A stretch of 42,241 nt of DNA from Candidatus Neomicrothrix sp. UBA814. GTDB taxonomy: Bacteria > Actinomycetota > Acidimicrobiia > Acidimicrobiales > Poriferisodalaceae. Location of the stretch: NCBI GenBank assembly GCA_002296525.1, contig DBIA01000020.1:2014-44254 (forward strand), written 5' to 3'. Made by a program: the position numbers and the translations under genes. Of the stretch, positions 1 through 8,505 are shown one piece after another; the stretch's first letter is position 1, and each line of letters begins with the position of its first letter. The notes beneath the pieces were generated by a model, which was not told the DNA's origin, did no database searches, and worked only from the letters and a program-made list of their open reading frames with translations.

Positions 1-485
1 GCGTCGTCAACTGTGGCGCCTAGGAGCCGGTATTGTCCGTGGTCTTGAAATTCGATGAGCATGGTGTGCCCGCCGCTTACCAACATCACGACCAGCGGGA
101 ATTCGAGGTCTGGTTCTTCTATCAGCGCCGCATATAGGTGTGCTTCATGGTGGTTGATTCCAATAAATGGCACATTCCATCCGAGAGCCAGCGCTTTGGC
201 TGCAGATACTCCTATGAGGAGGCTGCCTATGAGCCCTGGGCCGTGAGTTGCCGAGACGGCATCAATGTCCTTGTCGGTCACTCCCGCTTCGACCATAGCT
301 TCGGCGACTACGGGCGTAAGCAACGATTCATGGGCGCGACCAGCAATTTCAGGGACAACGCCTCCGTAGCGGGCGTGGAGGTCAACTTGGCTGCTGACTA
401 CGTTTGCGAGCACTTGGTGGCCGTCTACTACTACGGCAGCGGCTGTTTCGTCACATGAGGTTTCGATTCCAAGGATGACGGTCAT
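1..485 (-). CDS. tsaD: tRNA t6A37 threonylcarbamoyltransferase TsaD, N-terminal part (cut by window edge)
   Basis: TsaD transfers the threonylcarbamoyl group from TC-AMP to A37 of ANN-decoding tRNAs, acting with TsaB and TsaE. I translated 161 codons from ATG at 485. The N terminus reads MTVILGIETSCDETAAAV, the classic ASKHA-fold opening. The metal-binding pair is visible as NHHEAH (His112 and His116), followed by the nucleotide-binding SGGHT near residue 137. The ATG overlaps the rimI stop as ATGA, so the two are probably translationally coupled. The 3' half lies beyond position 1. Family assignment is secure. Confidence 0.96.
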   Translation of the reverse strand, partial: MTVILGIETSCDETAAAVVVDGHQVLANVVSSQVDLHARYGGVVPEIAGRAHESLLTPVVAEAMVEAGVTDKDIDAVSATHGPGLIGSLLIGVSAAKALALGWNVPFIGINHHEAHLYAALIEEPDLEFPLVVMLVSGGHTMLIEFQDHGQYRLLGATVDD

Positions 486-1018
486 GGTTGCCCCCAATCG
501 GTAGTGCCTGGTAATTGTTTTTCGATTTTGTTGAGTAGTTGTTGGTGTTGGCTGTCTTGCACGTCATGGCACCACATCACGAGTGCATCTTCGTGGTTGT
601 CTGCGTAGTAGCCGGATCTGATTCCGGCGGGGGCGTATCCAAATAGTCGGTACAGGTTTTGGGCCCGTTCGTTGGAAACGCGAACTTCGAGAGTCATGGC
701 AGTTATGTGGTGTTCTAGGCATCCGCGGTGGATAGCAAGCATGAGGCGCTGAGCGATGCCGAGTCTTTGGGTTTCGGGGTGGACAGCTATTGAGGTGATG
801 TGTCCTTCGTCGTGGACGATCATGGCGCCGCCGTATCCGGCGATTCGGTTGTTGTGTCGGGCTACGTAATAGACACGTTTGTCTCGTCGACGAAGTTCGT
901 CGTGGTACATCGACGTCGTCCATGGTTTTGTGTAGACCTGTTTATCAATGCTTCTGACTGCTCGAACGTGACGTTTCCTCATGCTTTCGAGAGCGACGTG
1001 GGTTTCTGCGATCATCAT
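482..1018 (-). CDS. rimI: Ribosomal-protein-alanine N-acetyltransferase RimI-like GNAT
   Basis: This is a GNAT-fold acetyltransferase of 178 residues. The acetyl-CoA loop is seen as QRLGIAQRL near residue 104, and the RimI-type C-terminal signature as LEVRVSNERAQNLY and FGY near residues 125-145. Members acetylate the N terminus of S18 or other proteins. The gene sits between tsaB and tsaD, a placement typical of rimI, and overlaps both neighbours by ATGA. A tail of about 25 residues rich in Gln, Lys and Glu extends past the usual end of about 150. The true substrate cannot be told from sequence. Two adjacent ATG codons (1018, 1015) could start it. Confidence 0.9.
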   Translation of the reverse strand: MMIAETHVALESMRKRHVRAVRSIDKQVYTKPWTTSMYHDELRRRDKRVYYVARHNNRIAGYGGAMIVHDEGHITSIAVHPETQRLGIAQRLMLAIHRGCLEHHITAMTLEVRVSNERAQNLYRLFGYAPAGIRSGYYADNHEDALVMWCHDVQDSQHQQLLNKIEKQLPGTTDWGQP

Positions 1019-1713
1019 GAGCGTTCTCGTTGTTGCCAGTTGATACGCGCGTCTGGGGCTCTGAGGTATAGGGGGCTGACTTCGGATGCGGGTACAAACT
1101 CTTCGCGGAGAGCGCGGGGGTGAGCAAGCTCGACTAGCGATCCGGCATTGGGGAACCGGAATCCTTCTTGTCCTATTTCAACCCCTCGCATCTTTTCGAA
1201 TGTTTCGGCGTAACGCTGTGCGCCGTCGCCCACGACGAGGCAGTCTTCGCCGTGCGCGGCGAGTTGGCTGGCGACATTTTCCGGGTGGTCAACATGTGGT
1301 TCAGAAATTCTTTGTATGCCGCCCGCGGTTTTTCGGTAAGTGGCGTAGAAGATTTCGCCGCGTCGAGCGTCGACAGTGGAGACGATCAGTCGGTCGGAAA
1401 ATCGGGCGGGAAACGCTGCTAGGTCGAGACTGGAGATTCCAATCATGGGGACTTTGCATGCATGCGCTACTGCTTTGGCGGTAGCTAACCCAACCCGCAG
1501 GCCCGTGAAGAGTCCGGGTCCTATGTCGACTGCGACAACTCCTATGTCGTTGAGCTCGAGTTGGGTTTGAGCGCATAGGAATTGGATGGCGGGGGCAAGG
1601 GTTTCGGCGTGACGTCGATCACGTGCCGTGTGGAAGGAGGCTATGACTCCTTCGTGTCCTCCTATTGCGACTCCCACCTGGGGTGTGGCTGTCTCTATGC
1701 CTAAGACGAGCAT
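1015..1713 (-). CDS. tsaB: tRNA t6A biosynthesis protein TsaB
   Basis: TsaB is the catalytically inactive TsaD paralogue that forms the TsaB-TsaD heterodimer in t6A37 synthesis. The 232-residue protein begins MLVLGIETATPQVGVAIGG and has DIGPGLFTGLRVGLATAKA near residues 62-80, the TsaB hallmark (usually GPGSFTGLR; Ser is Leu here). It lacks the HxxxH metal site of TsaD, as expected. It lies one base after tsaE and overlaps rimI by four bases, giving a tight tsaE-tsaB-rimI-tsaD operon. Length is normal for the family. Confidence 0.94.
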   Translation of the reverse strand: MLVLGIETATPQVGVAIGGHEGVIASFHTARDRRHAETLAPAIQFLCAQTQLELNDIGVVAVDIGPGLFTGLRVGLATAKAVAHACKVPMIGISSLDLAAFPARFSDRLIVSTVDARRGEIFYATYRKTAGGIQRISEPHVDHPENVASQLAAHGEDCLVVGDGAQRYAETFEKMRGVEIGQEGFRFPNAGSLVELAHPRALREEFVPASEVSPLYLRAPDARINWQQRERS

Positions 1714-1714
1714 G

Positions 1715-2224
1715 TTAGAGATCCTCGCTTTGGTGAGTTGTGGTCCATTCTGTCCAGGCGCGGCTGAGTTCAGCGGTCCTTGAAACCCATGACGGTCCGA
1801 TGGGTTCGATTTCGAATACTCGAGCGTCTTCTATGTCTTCTGGGTGTCCAAGTTGAATGCGTATGCGAAGGAAATCTCTGGGTAGTTCGGGAACCACGAC
1901 TTCGCCCCATTCGATACAGATGGCTGCGTGGTCTTCGAGAAGTTCAGGTAGGTCAAGATCGAGAACTTCAGCCAGGTTGTCTAAGCGGTAGACGTCGAGA
2001 TGGTGTAAACGCAAGCGGCCTTCATAACTGGCTGCCAGGGTAAATGTGGGGCTTGTTACTTGTTCTTTCACTCCAAGTGCTGCTGCGAGTCCTTGGACGA
2101 ATGCCGTTTTTCCTGCGCCCAGGTCTCCGGAGAGAAGAATGACGTCACCAGGGCGCAGCAGTGGTTCAAGGGCCGCGGCGACCTGCCGGGTGGCTTCTAC
2201 GGAGCGAGTTCGAGCATGCAACAT
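1715..2224 (-). CDS. tsaE: tRNA t6A biosynthesis ATPase TsaE
   Basis: TsaE is the P-loop ATPase that drives turnover of the TsaBD complex in t6A synthesis. The 169-residue protein has a Walker A motif GDLGAGKT at residues 34-41, then TSPTF (switch region) and HLDVYRL near residue 78, followed by IEWGE, all diagnostic of TsaE. Length is near the family norm of 150-160, with a short C-terminal tail. It follows alr after a 28-base gap and precedes tsaB by one base. Confidence 0.95.
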   Translation of the reverse strand: MLHARTRSVEATRQVAAALEPLLRPGDVILLSGDLGAGKTAFVQGLAAALGVKEQVTSPTFTLAASYEGRLRLHHLDVYRLDNLAEVLDLDLPELLEDHAAICIEWGEVVVPELPRDFLRIRIQLGHPEDIEDARVFEIEPIGPSWVSRTAELSRAWTEWTTTHQSEDL

Positions 2225-2252
2225 GGGGGATTAGTTTCGATTGTACGGCTGC

Positions 2253-3368
2253 CTAGGGGTGCCAGCGACGCGGTACCCGTGCTGTTATTGCGGTCAGTAT
2301 TTCGTAGGGGATGGTGTCGGACCATTGCGCGAGGTCTTGGACACTTATTTGGTGGTCGCCCGAGGCGCCGATGAGGATTGCTTGGTCACCGTTGTAGGCG
2401 CTTGTTGTGCCGATGTCGACCATTGTTTGGTCCATGCAGACTCGCCCGACAACGTTATGGAGGTTGTCGTTGATGATGATTTGGGCTTGGTTGGAGAGTG
2501 CGCGCCGGTAGCCATCTGCATAACCGACTGGGAGGGTGACGATTCGGGTTGGATGTGTTGGTGCCCAAGTACCGCCGTAGCTAACTGGGTTTCCTGCCTC
2601 AACGACCTTGAAATAGATGACTTCGGTTCGCCATGAAAGTACGGGACGTATTTCGATGTCGGGGGGCTCGGGGGTGGGCGCAACGCCGTATAGGAGGAGG
2701 CCTGGTCGAACAAGGTCGAGGTGCGATTCTGGCAGGGCCATAATGGCTGCTGAATTCGCGATGTGCTGTTTCGGCATTGGCAGATTGTGGCGAGTAAAGA
2801 ACTCGAGGGCGTCGAAGAATCGTTCCAACTGGAGCCGCGCGAAGGTCAGGTCTGGGTCATCAGCTGATGCGAAATGGCTGAAAACTCCTTCTACTTCAAT
2901 CGAAGGGCATTGGAGAGCGATTTCGAACAGCGTGTCTGCGTTGTAGTGGTGAATTCCGATCCGTTCCATGCCTGTATCGATTTTGAGGTGGACCCTTGCA
3001 ATGGTTTTGGCTGCTTCGGCTGCTTCGTTGATTTGTTTGAGCTTGTCTACCGAGGGTGCGGTGAAAGTTAGGTCATGTTCAATAAATAGAGGTATTTGAC
3101 GTTCGACTGCTCCCCCAAGCACGTGGATCGGGGTGGTAATTCCGTTTTTTCGAAGCGTGATTCCCTCTTCTACGTATGCAACTGCCAGACATGGTGCCTC
3201 GAGTTGTTGGAGTCGCTGTGCCACTTGGGTGATGCCGTGTCCGTAGGCGTCGGCCTTGACCACCGGCATCACTTCAGCGGTGCCGACATGAGATTTGATA
3301 GCTGTGTAATTGTGCGCAAGTGCGTTGAGGTCGATGTCACACCATGTGGGGCGTCGGGTGTCGGTCAT
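2253..3368 (-). CDS. alr: Alanine racemase
   Basis: Alr is a PLP enzyme that interconverts L- and D-alanine and supplies D-Ala for peptidoglycan. The 371-residue protein carries the PLP lysine in VVKADAYGHG (Lys38) and the second catalytic base in NPVSYGGTW (Tyr264). HLKIDTGMERIG near residue 127 and the C-terminal VGRVCMDQTMVD block are also typical. Length matches the family. The start ATG at 3368 overlaps the nnr stop as ATGA, so the two genes are likely translated together. Confidence 0.97.
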   Translation of the reverse strand: MTDTRRPTWCDIDLNALAHNYTAIKSHVGTAEVMPVVKADAYGHGITQVAQRLQQLEAPCLAVAYVEEGITLRKNGITTPIHVLGGAVERQIPLFIEHDLTFTAPSVDKLKQINEAAEAAKTIARVHLKIDTGMERIGIHHYNADTLFEIALQCPSIEVEGVFSHFASADDPDLTFARLQLERFFDALEFFTRHNLPMPKQHIANSAAIMALPESHLDLVRPGLLLYGVAPTPEPPDIEIRPVLSWRTEVIYFKVVEAGNPVSYGGTWAPTHPTRIVTLPVGYADGYRRALSNQAQIIINDNLHNVVGRVCMDQTMVDIGTTSAYNGDQAILIGASGDHQISVQDLAQWSDTIPYEILTAITARVPRRWHP

Positions 3369-4699
3369 GAGAGCATCACTGTCTGGGCCGGTTGGAGCAA
3401 GGGGGGTAAGTCGCTAGCTGTCATGCCGGGTTTGGCGAGCTGAGCGGCACGGCCGTGCCAATGGGCTGCTGCTGCCGCTGCAAGATGTGTTTGGGGGTAG
3501 CTGATTAATGCCCCCATGATGCCTGCTAATACATCGCCACTGCCAGCGGTGGCGAGGCGCTGGTCGCCACTTCGTATGAACGTAAGGTCGCCATTGGGGT
3601 CACACACGATGGTTGTCGGGCCTTTGAGGAGTATCACGCAATCTTTCGCAGCGTTTCGGACGTCAGCGCATCGGTCGCTGGTTGGAGACGCGCCTGTAAG
3701 TTTTTTGAATTCTCCGTCGTGAGGGGTGAGCACTGTGGGGTGGCGGCGGTTCTTTATACATTGAGGATGTGTCGCGACGGCTGTGAGTCCATCAGCGTCA
3801 ATAATCACCGGCACTGGGGCTTGTTCTATAAGTTTTGCTGCTTCGGCGAGAGTGTGGGGGTCTGATCCCAGGCCCGGACCGATCAACAGCCCGGCGAAGC
3901 GTTCTAGGTCAGCTAGAGCTTCAGTGGCCCATTCGGTTTCTGTAAGCGGTTTGGTAACCGCTTCGGTTGGGAGTTCATGGCGTGATAAGTCCGCTGTGGG
4001 CGAAGAGACGACAACTATGCCGGATCCTGCTCGCAAGGCACCATGTGTGGCTAATTCTGCTGCTCCCGTCATACCCGGTGAGCCCCCGATGATTCGTAGA
4101 GCGTTGGTCCATTTGTGATCAGTTGCGCTCCGTTGCGACAGAGGTTCACTCAGGTCCTGGTCGGTAATGAGGTTCATTTTGGAGGCGGGGATTTGAAGAC
4201 CAAGCGGAGCGATTTCGACTTCTCCGGCTTGGCTTGCGCCTGGTTCGAGTATGAGCCCGGGTTTGAGTGCACCGAAGGTAATGGTTCGGTCAGCTTGTAG
4301 GGAGCCACTATTTGTTCCGGTGAGCGCGTCGACACCGGAGGGAATGTCCACAGCTAACACTGGGCACGTGGGTTGGGTGGGTGGCTTCCATGTATCTCGT
4401 AACCCTGTGCCGTAGGCGGCATCAATGACGAGATCTGCCCTAGCTGTAGGTTCGGAATTTGGTTCGTGTAGTTTGCACCGTACTCCTCGGCGTCGAAGTA
4501 ACCGGGCAGCTACCAAACCATCTTGTCCGTTGTTCCCTTTGCCGGCTATGACGTTGACTCGCCGTCCGTAGCCACCTCCCAACATGCGTAGGGCTGCGTT
4601 TGCTACTGCGTAGCCGGCACGTTCAATGAGAAGTTGTTCTGGTTCTGGAGCCGTAGCGTCAATAACTCTCATTTCTTCTGGAGTTATTACTGGTAGCAC
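3365..4699 (-). CDS. nnr: Bifunctional NAD(P)H-hydrate epimerase / ADP-dependent dehydratase
   Basis: This fused repair enzyme restores damaged NAD(P)H hydrates. The N-terminal YjeF_N epimerase half (about residues 1-200) shows GKGNNGQDGLVAARLL and DIPSGVD. The C-terminal ribokinase-like dehydratase half (about 200-444) shows GGSPGMTGAAELA, PVIIDADGL, LTPHDGEFKKL and TAGSGDVLAGI, where the Asp of GSGD is the catalytic base. Length of 444 residues is slightly short for the fusion (usually 470-510) but both motif sets are intact. It starts with GTG at 4699, seven bases after the acpS stop. The acpS-nnr-alr order is common in Actinomycetota. Confidence 0.94.
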   Translation of the reverse strand: MLPVITPEEMRVIDATAPEPEQLLIERAGYAVANAALRMLGGGYGRRVNVIAGKGNNGQDGLVAARLLRRRGVRCKLHEPNSEPTARADLVIDAAYGTGLRDTWKPPTQPTCPVLAVDIPSGVDALTGTNSGSLQADRTITFGALKPGLILEPGASQAGEVEIAPLGLQIPASKMNLITDQDLSEPLSQRSATDHKWTNALRIIGGSPGMTGAAELATHGALRAGSGIVVVSSPTADLSRHELPTEAVTKPLTETEWATEALADLERFAGLLIGPGLGSDPHTLAEAAKLIEQAPVPVIIDADGLTAVATHPQCIKNRRHPTVLTPHDGEFKKLTGASPTSDRCADVRNAAKDCVILLKGPTTIVCDPNGDLTFIRSGDQRLATAGSGDVLAGIMGALISYPQTHLAAAAAAHWHGRAAQLAKPGMTASDLPPLLQPAQTVMLS

Positions 4700-4706
4700 G
4701 TTTTCT

Positions 4707-5072
4707 TTACTCCGCTATCACGAACGCTTCAGCCAGGGAAGAGGTGTGGCTGAGGGATATGTGCCAGCCGTGAACGCCGCTGGATTGTGCGAGTTGAGCT
4801 GCTGCTCCGTGAAGCTTGAGGTCAGGTCGACCGGTGTGGTCTTTAGTGACTTCTATTTCGCGAAAGCGAATGCTTCCGAGACCTACCCCCAGGGCTTTCA
4901 TTACTGCTTCCTTCGCTGCAAATCGCGCTGCCAGTCTCTCGGTTGGGTCAGTTGCCAAGTTGCAGTATGAAAGTTCGTTTTTTGTGAACAATCGTTCACT
5001 GATTTGTGCGCGTCTTTGAAGGACGGTGCGAAATCGATGAACATCTACGAGATCTACGCCAATACCAATCAT
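4707..5072 (-). CDS. acpS: Holo-[acyl-carrier-protein] synthase
   Basis: AcpS transfers 4'-phosphopantetheine from CoA to the acyl carrier protein in fatty acid synthesis. The 121-residue protein opens MIGIGVDLVDVHRF with the Mg-binding Asp, and has RFAAKEAVMKALG with the second catalytic Glu/Lys motif near residue 52. It closes with SLSHTSSLAEAFVIAE. I chose ATG 5072 because it overlaps the glmS stop as ATGA; an upstream in-frame TTG at 5081 is possible. Length and motifs are normal. Confidence 0.95.
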   Translation of the reverse strand: MIGIGVDLVDVHRFRTVLQRRAQISERLFTKNELSYCNLATDPTERLAARFAAKEAVMKALGVGLGSIRFREIEVTKDHTGRPDLKLHGAAAQLAQSSGVHGWHISLSHTSSLAEAFVIAE

Positions 5073-8000
5073 GCTGTCCAATGCTCCGCTAGGACATACA
5101 CCGGGCTGGTGAGCAGCTCAACGACGTCGATAGTGGAGAGGATGTCGTCGCGAAATGAGGGATGCGATTCTGTAACAGCATCTTTGAGGGCGCCGTATCG
5201 ACCGCGGTAGCCCTGCATTACGGCGCGGATCGCCGGGGTATCAAGTCGGTCGTGGAATCGGCAATGAAGAAGAGTGAGACCGGTTGTTTGGCTGTCTTTA
5301 ACTTCGGGGACGTGGATAACGCTGCGCCCGTCGCTACCTAAGCCGACAGTGATTTCTTTTTCAAAGGCGGCTCGATGTTTTCCGCCTCTTAGGCTTGGAT
5401 CGGTGTCAGTTCTCGACGCGATACCCGATGCGATGCCACCTCGGTCAATGACTTGAATTGTTGCGTCTTGGGTGACGTCGCCTTCGATTCGGTAGCGGGT
5501 CCACCCTGTTATCTCAATTACTGAGGCATCTAGGGCGGCCAACGTTCGGAGACCTCGGTAGGACAGGCGGTCTCTGGGGGTGCCGGCAGCGAGAGCAGCT
5601 TTAGCGAGCACTGATTGGAGGAGCGTTTCGTCTGTTCTCGAAATGCCAACCGTGACTGTTTTTGCCTGATGTTTAATTGCGTCGATCGGCCTAGTTAGTT
5701 CGTCAATTGCCTTGGTGAGGGCCGCGTTCAGGTCGTCAATGACTATTCCCGGGCGTCCAACTTTTCCAACTTCAATTTGATAGCTGTCTAACGACGCGAC
5801 ACCTGTCACATATCTCAAGATGGTGACGACTTTAGATGCGGTGCTGGCTTCCAAATGTCCGTCGTAGCCGGAGCTTCGCAGCTCATCCAAGAAGAGGCTT
5901 GCGGGGAGCGCTAATTGGTCTTGTAATTCCTCGAATCCGCCTTCAGGCAGCTCTCCCTTTGCGATTATGTCGTCAAGGATTGAACGCATTTGTCGGAGGG
6001 GTAACGCTTGGTTGTCAATGGCCAACGCCGCTTCGTATCCGAATAAGTGACCAACCATTGTCGCAAGAATGAAGTCGATCTGTGGGTGTAGTTGAGGCAC
6101 GTTAAGTAGTTCTGCTGCGGCTTCGAAACGGGTATCTCCTTCGCTAGCGACAACTATTGGTGTGGCTTTATGCGCTCGGTAAATGGCGATTTCTTTGGCC
6201 ACATCGTCAACATTGGAGCCACTCAGGCCGGTGGCACACACAAAGATGAGTGGTTCGGAGGACAGATCTATATGTTTTTTGTCTTCGGTGCCGTCTTCGG
6301 GGATGGCTTTGTAGCAAAGTTCAGAAAGTTTGATACGGATTTCGTTAGCTGCAATCCGATTAGGTCCGTTTCCTACCACCGCCCAGTACCGTTTTTGTGG
6401 TGTGTGGCGTTGGGCTGCAGTCGCAATAGCTGACCTGGTACCGAATACTTCCCTCATCGCTTGAGGAAGTGCCTGAAGTGCTGATAGCAGATCTGTTTGG
6501 TTTTGTTCCTCATCGATGAGATTCGCGAGGGCGCTGCTAAGCAATACAGCGGCCGCGACCTGCGCATAAAAGGCTTTGGTGGAAGCGACTGACATTTCGA
6601 CGTCTCGGCCATCTGAGGTGTAAAGAACACCATGAGATTTGGCTACTAGGTCACTTCCTCGACGATTGACTATTGCGATGACGTGGCCGCCTCGTTGACG
6701 GATTAGGTCCACAGTCCGGTTGGTATCGGTGGTGGTTCCTGACTGACTCACCGCTACTACCAATGTGTCCGACATGTCCTCAGCCATCAAAAAGCCGCTG
6801 AGCTCAGTAGCAAGTTGAGCCTCAACTGTTATTTCTTGGCTTGTAAGAAGGGGATTCAAAAATTGGGGAATTGCTCGAGCGGCCACCGCGGCAGTGCCTT
6901 GCCCAATCGCAACGACTCGTTTTATTTCTTTGTGATGGAACGCTTTGCGTATGGCTTCCGGGATGGTTTCGGATCCCAGTTGGACCTTCAGTTTGTTGTC
7001 TGAGTCGAGGATGCGCCCTCGGAGAGTTTTGTGCACTGACTCAGGTGCTTCTGCAATTTCCTTGAGGAGATAGTGAGGTGCATCACCACGATCGATATCT
7101 CGCGTAGTGATGTCGGCTTCGGTTATTTCCGCAGGGTCAAGGGGCAGTTGGGTTCCGTCATAGGCAACTCGAGTGATACCAGCAAGAGTTCCCGCGAATT
7201 CTCCATCGAGCTCTACAATTTGTCCGGCGCTAGTTATCGGATGTTGGGGGTCCGCTGGTCGCTCGCCGTCCATTCGGATCCATCGGTCGGCTTCCTCAAC
7301 TACTCCATATGGCTCACTTGCGACTATGTATGAGTTGTCAGCTAAACCCACGTACAGAGCCTGACCGCTGCCTCGAAGGGCAAGACTCAGCTTGTGAGGC
7401 TGTTCCGCGTTATGGCTCACAATTGCCATTGATCCTTCGAAGTTGGACACCGTAGCTCGGAATGCTTCTATCTGGTTGGTTGTGCCAGCGAGTTGGTTAC
7501 TGAGAAGGGTGGGAATGACTTTGGCGTCAGTTGTTATTTCAGGCGCAATTTCTAGATTCCGTAATTCAGTGAGGTCCATGTAGTTGTCTATGTCGCCATT
7601 GAGAACGGCTGCTACATGGGGATGATCATTAGCAGTGATTTGTTGTGAGTCCACGGGATGCGCATTCGCCTCCGATATCACACCTACGCTCGCCCAACGG
7701 GTGTGCCCGACAACAATGACTTGAGCCAAGGGCGCAGCCATCGCTTGGTGGAGTAGCTCATCATCACGTATTGCTGATCTGATCACTTGGGTGTTGTCGC
7801 CAAGTTCTCCTATTTCTGAGGCGTTTTTGTAGACGAATGCGATATGACCATCGCAGTCACGGATCGCACCTGATCGGAGAACGGTGTCATTAAATCGATG
7901 GCCCTCGAGAGCTGCGGGAGGAAGCGCGTGGTTGGCTATGAAGATTTCGATTCCCGCTGAGTCGCGCCCTCGGACCTCTAACCGATCAAGAGCAGACAGG

Positions 8001-8464
8001 GCTGTTTGGATAGACAGAAGTCCTGTCAAAGAATGAGGTTCTGGGCTGCCACTAGCGAGATCAATTATGGCTTCCGCTGTGCGAAGTCGGTCTCGTTCTA
8101 TCGCCCACAGGGCGTCGCGAACTGCGATCAGCGAAGAATTTACTTGTTCGAGTTCATCAGTAAGTTCGTCGAGCTGGTTATCGATCGCTTCCAGAGCTTC
8201 AGCTGCTTGACGGAGTTCACCTTCGACCGATAGCGCAACGGCGCGATCAAAAACGAGGAGGCGGACGCCCGGCACGCTTCTTAAACTTTGATCTATCGAC
8301 GCTAGGAGTTCTGCTGCCTCGAGGGTTTTTGTCGACATCTGTTCAGCGTCAGTAGTAGCTGATCGCAGTGTTTCAACTGCTGTAGCGAGACGCGCAAGAA
8401 CGTCTTCAGCAGAAAGAGATTGCCTCTGGTCGGGTCCTCGGAGGACGGCGATAATGCCGCACAT
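5069..8464 (-). CDS. glmS: Glutamine-fructose-6-phosphate aminotransferase, enlarged 1131-residue form
   Basis: GlmS makes glucosamine-6-phosphate from fructose-6-phosphate and glutamine. Family members are about 600-620 residues; this one has 1131. The N-terminal nucleophile Cys2 is in MCGIIAVLRG, but the next glutaminase motif, RGRDSAGIEI, comes only at residue 165 instead of about 25, so residues 11-160 are a Leu/Glu/Ala-rich, probably helical insert. HTRWA (254-258), LNGDIDNY (288-295) and TTDAKVI (311-317) complete the glutaminase. The first SIS domain has SQSGTTTDT (573-581) and SVASTKAF (625-632). The second keeps Lys712, Glu715 and His731, matching E. coli Lys485, Glu488 and His504 with identical spacing. 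The canonical C-terminal catalytic tail is not seen after residue 815; instead about 300 unrecognised residues follow. The reading frame is open throughout. The gene is ATGA-coupled to acpS and lies 41 bases after glmM. Confidence 0.9.
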   Translation of the reverse strand: MCGIIAVLRGPDQRQSLSAEDVLARLATAVETLRSATTDAEQMSTKTLEAAELLASIDQSLRSVPGVRLLVFDRAVALSVEGELRQAAEALEAIDNQLDELTDELEQVNSSLIAVRDALWAIERDRLRTAEAIIDLASGSPEPHSLTGLLSIQTALSALDRLEVRGRDSAGIEIFIANHALPPAALEGHRFNDTVLRSGAIRDCDGHIAFVYKNASEIGELGDNTQVIRSAIRDDELLHQAMAAPLAQVIVVGHTRWASVGVISEANAHPVDSQQITANDHPHVAAVLNGDIDNYMDLTELRNLEIAPEITTDAKVIPTLLSNQLAGTTNQIEAFRATVSNFEGSMAIVSHNAEQPHKLSLALRGSGQALYVGLADNSYIVASEPYGVVEEADRWIRMDGERPADPQHPITSAGQIVELDGEFAGTLAGITRVAYDGTQLPLDPAEITEADITTRDIDRGDAPHYLLKEIAEAPESVHKTLRGRILDSDNKLKVQLGSETIPEAIRKAFHHKEIKRVVAIGQGTAAVAARAIPQFLNPLLTSQEITVEAQLATELSGFLMAEDMSDTLVVAVSQSGTTTDTNRTVDLIRQRGGHVIAIVNRRGSDLVAKSHGVLYTSDGRDVEMSVASTKAFYAQVAAAVLLSSALANLIDEEQNQTDLLSALQALPQAMREVFGTRSAIATAAQRHTPQKRYWAVVGNGPNRIAANEIRIKLSELCYKAIPEDGTEDKKHIDLSSEPLIFVCATGLSGSNVDDVAKEIAIYRAHKATPIVVASEGDTRFEAAAELLNVPQLHPQIDFILATMVGHLFGYEAALAIDNQALPLRQMRSILDDIIAKGELPEGGFEELQDQLALPASLFLDELRSSGYDGHLEASTASKVVTILRYVTGVASLDSYQIEVGKVGRPGIVIDDLNAALTKAIDELTRPIDAIKHQAKTVTVGISRTDETLLQSVLAKAALAAGTPRDRLSYRGLRTLAALDASVIEITGWTRYRIEGDVTQDATIQVIDRGGIASGIASRTDTDPSLRGGKHRAAFEKEITVGLGSDGRSVIHVPEVKDSQTTGLTLLHCRFHDRLDTPAIRAVMQGYRGRYGALKDAVTESHPSFRDDILSTIDVVELLTSPVYVLAEHWTA

Positions 8465-8505
8465 ACCGTTGAGGGTAGCGGCGGGTTAGGTCTTGTTATT
8501 CGCGG

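Noticed and set aside
5069..8464. GlmS as an artefactual fusion of separate genes
   Set aside because: Glutaminase motifs flank the insert on both sides in one frame and the C-terminal part continues in the same frame to the acpS overlap, so a single long protein is the simplest reading.
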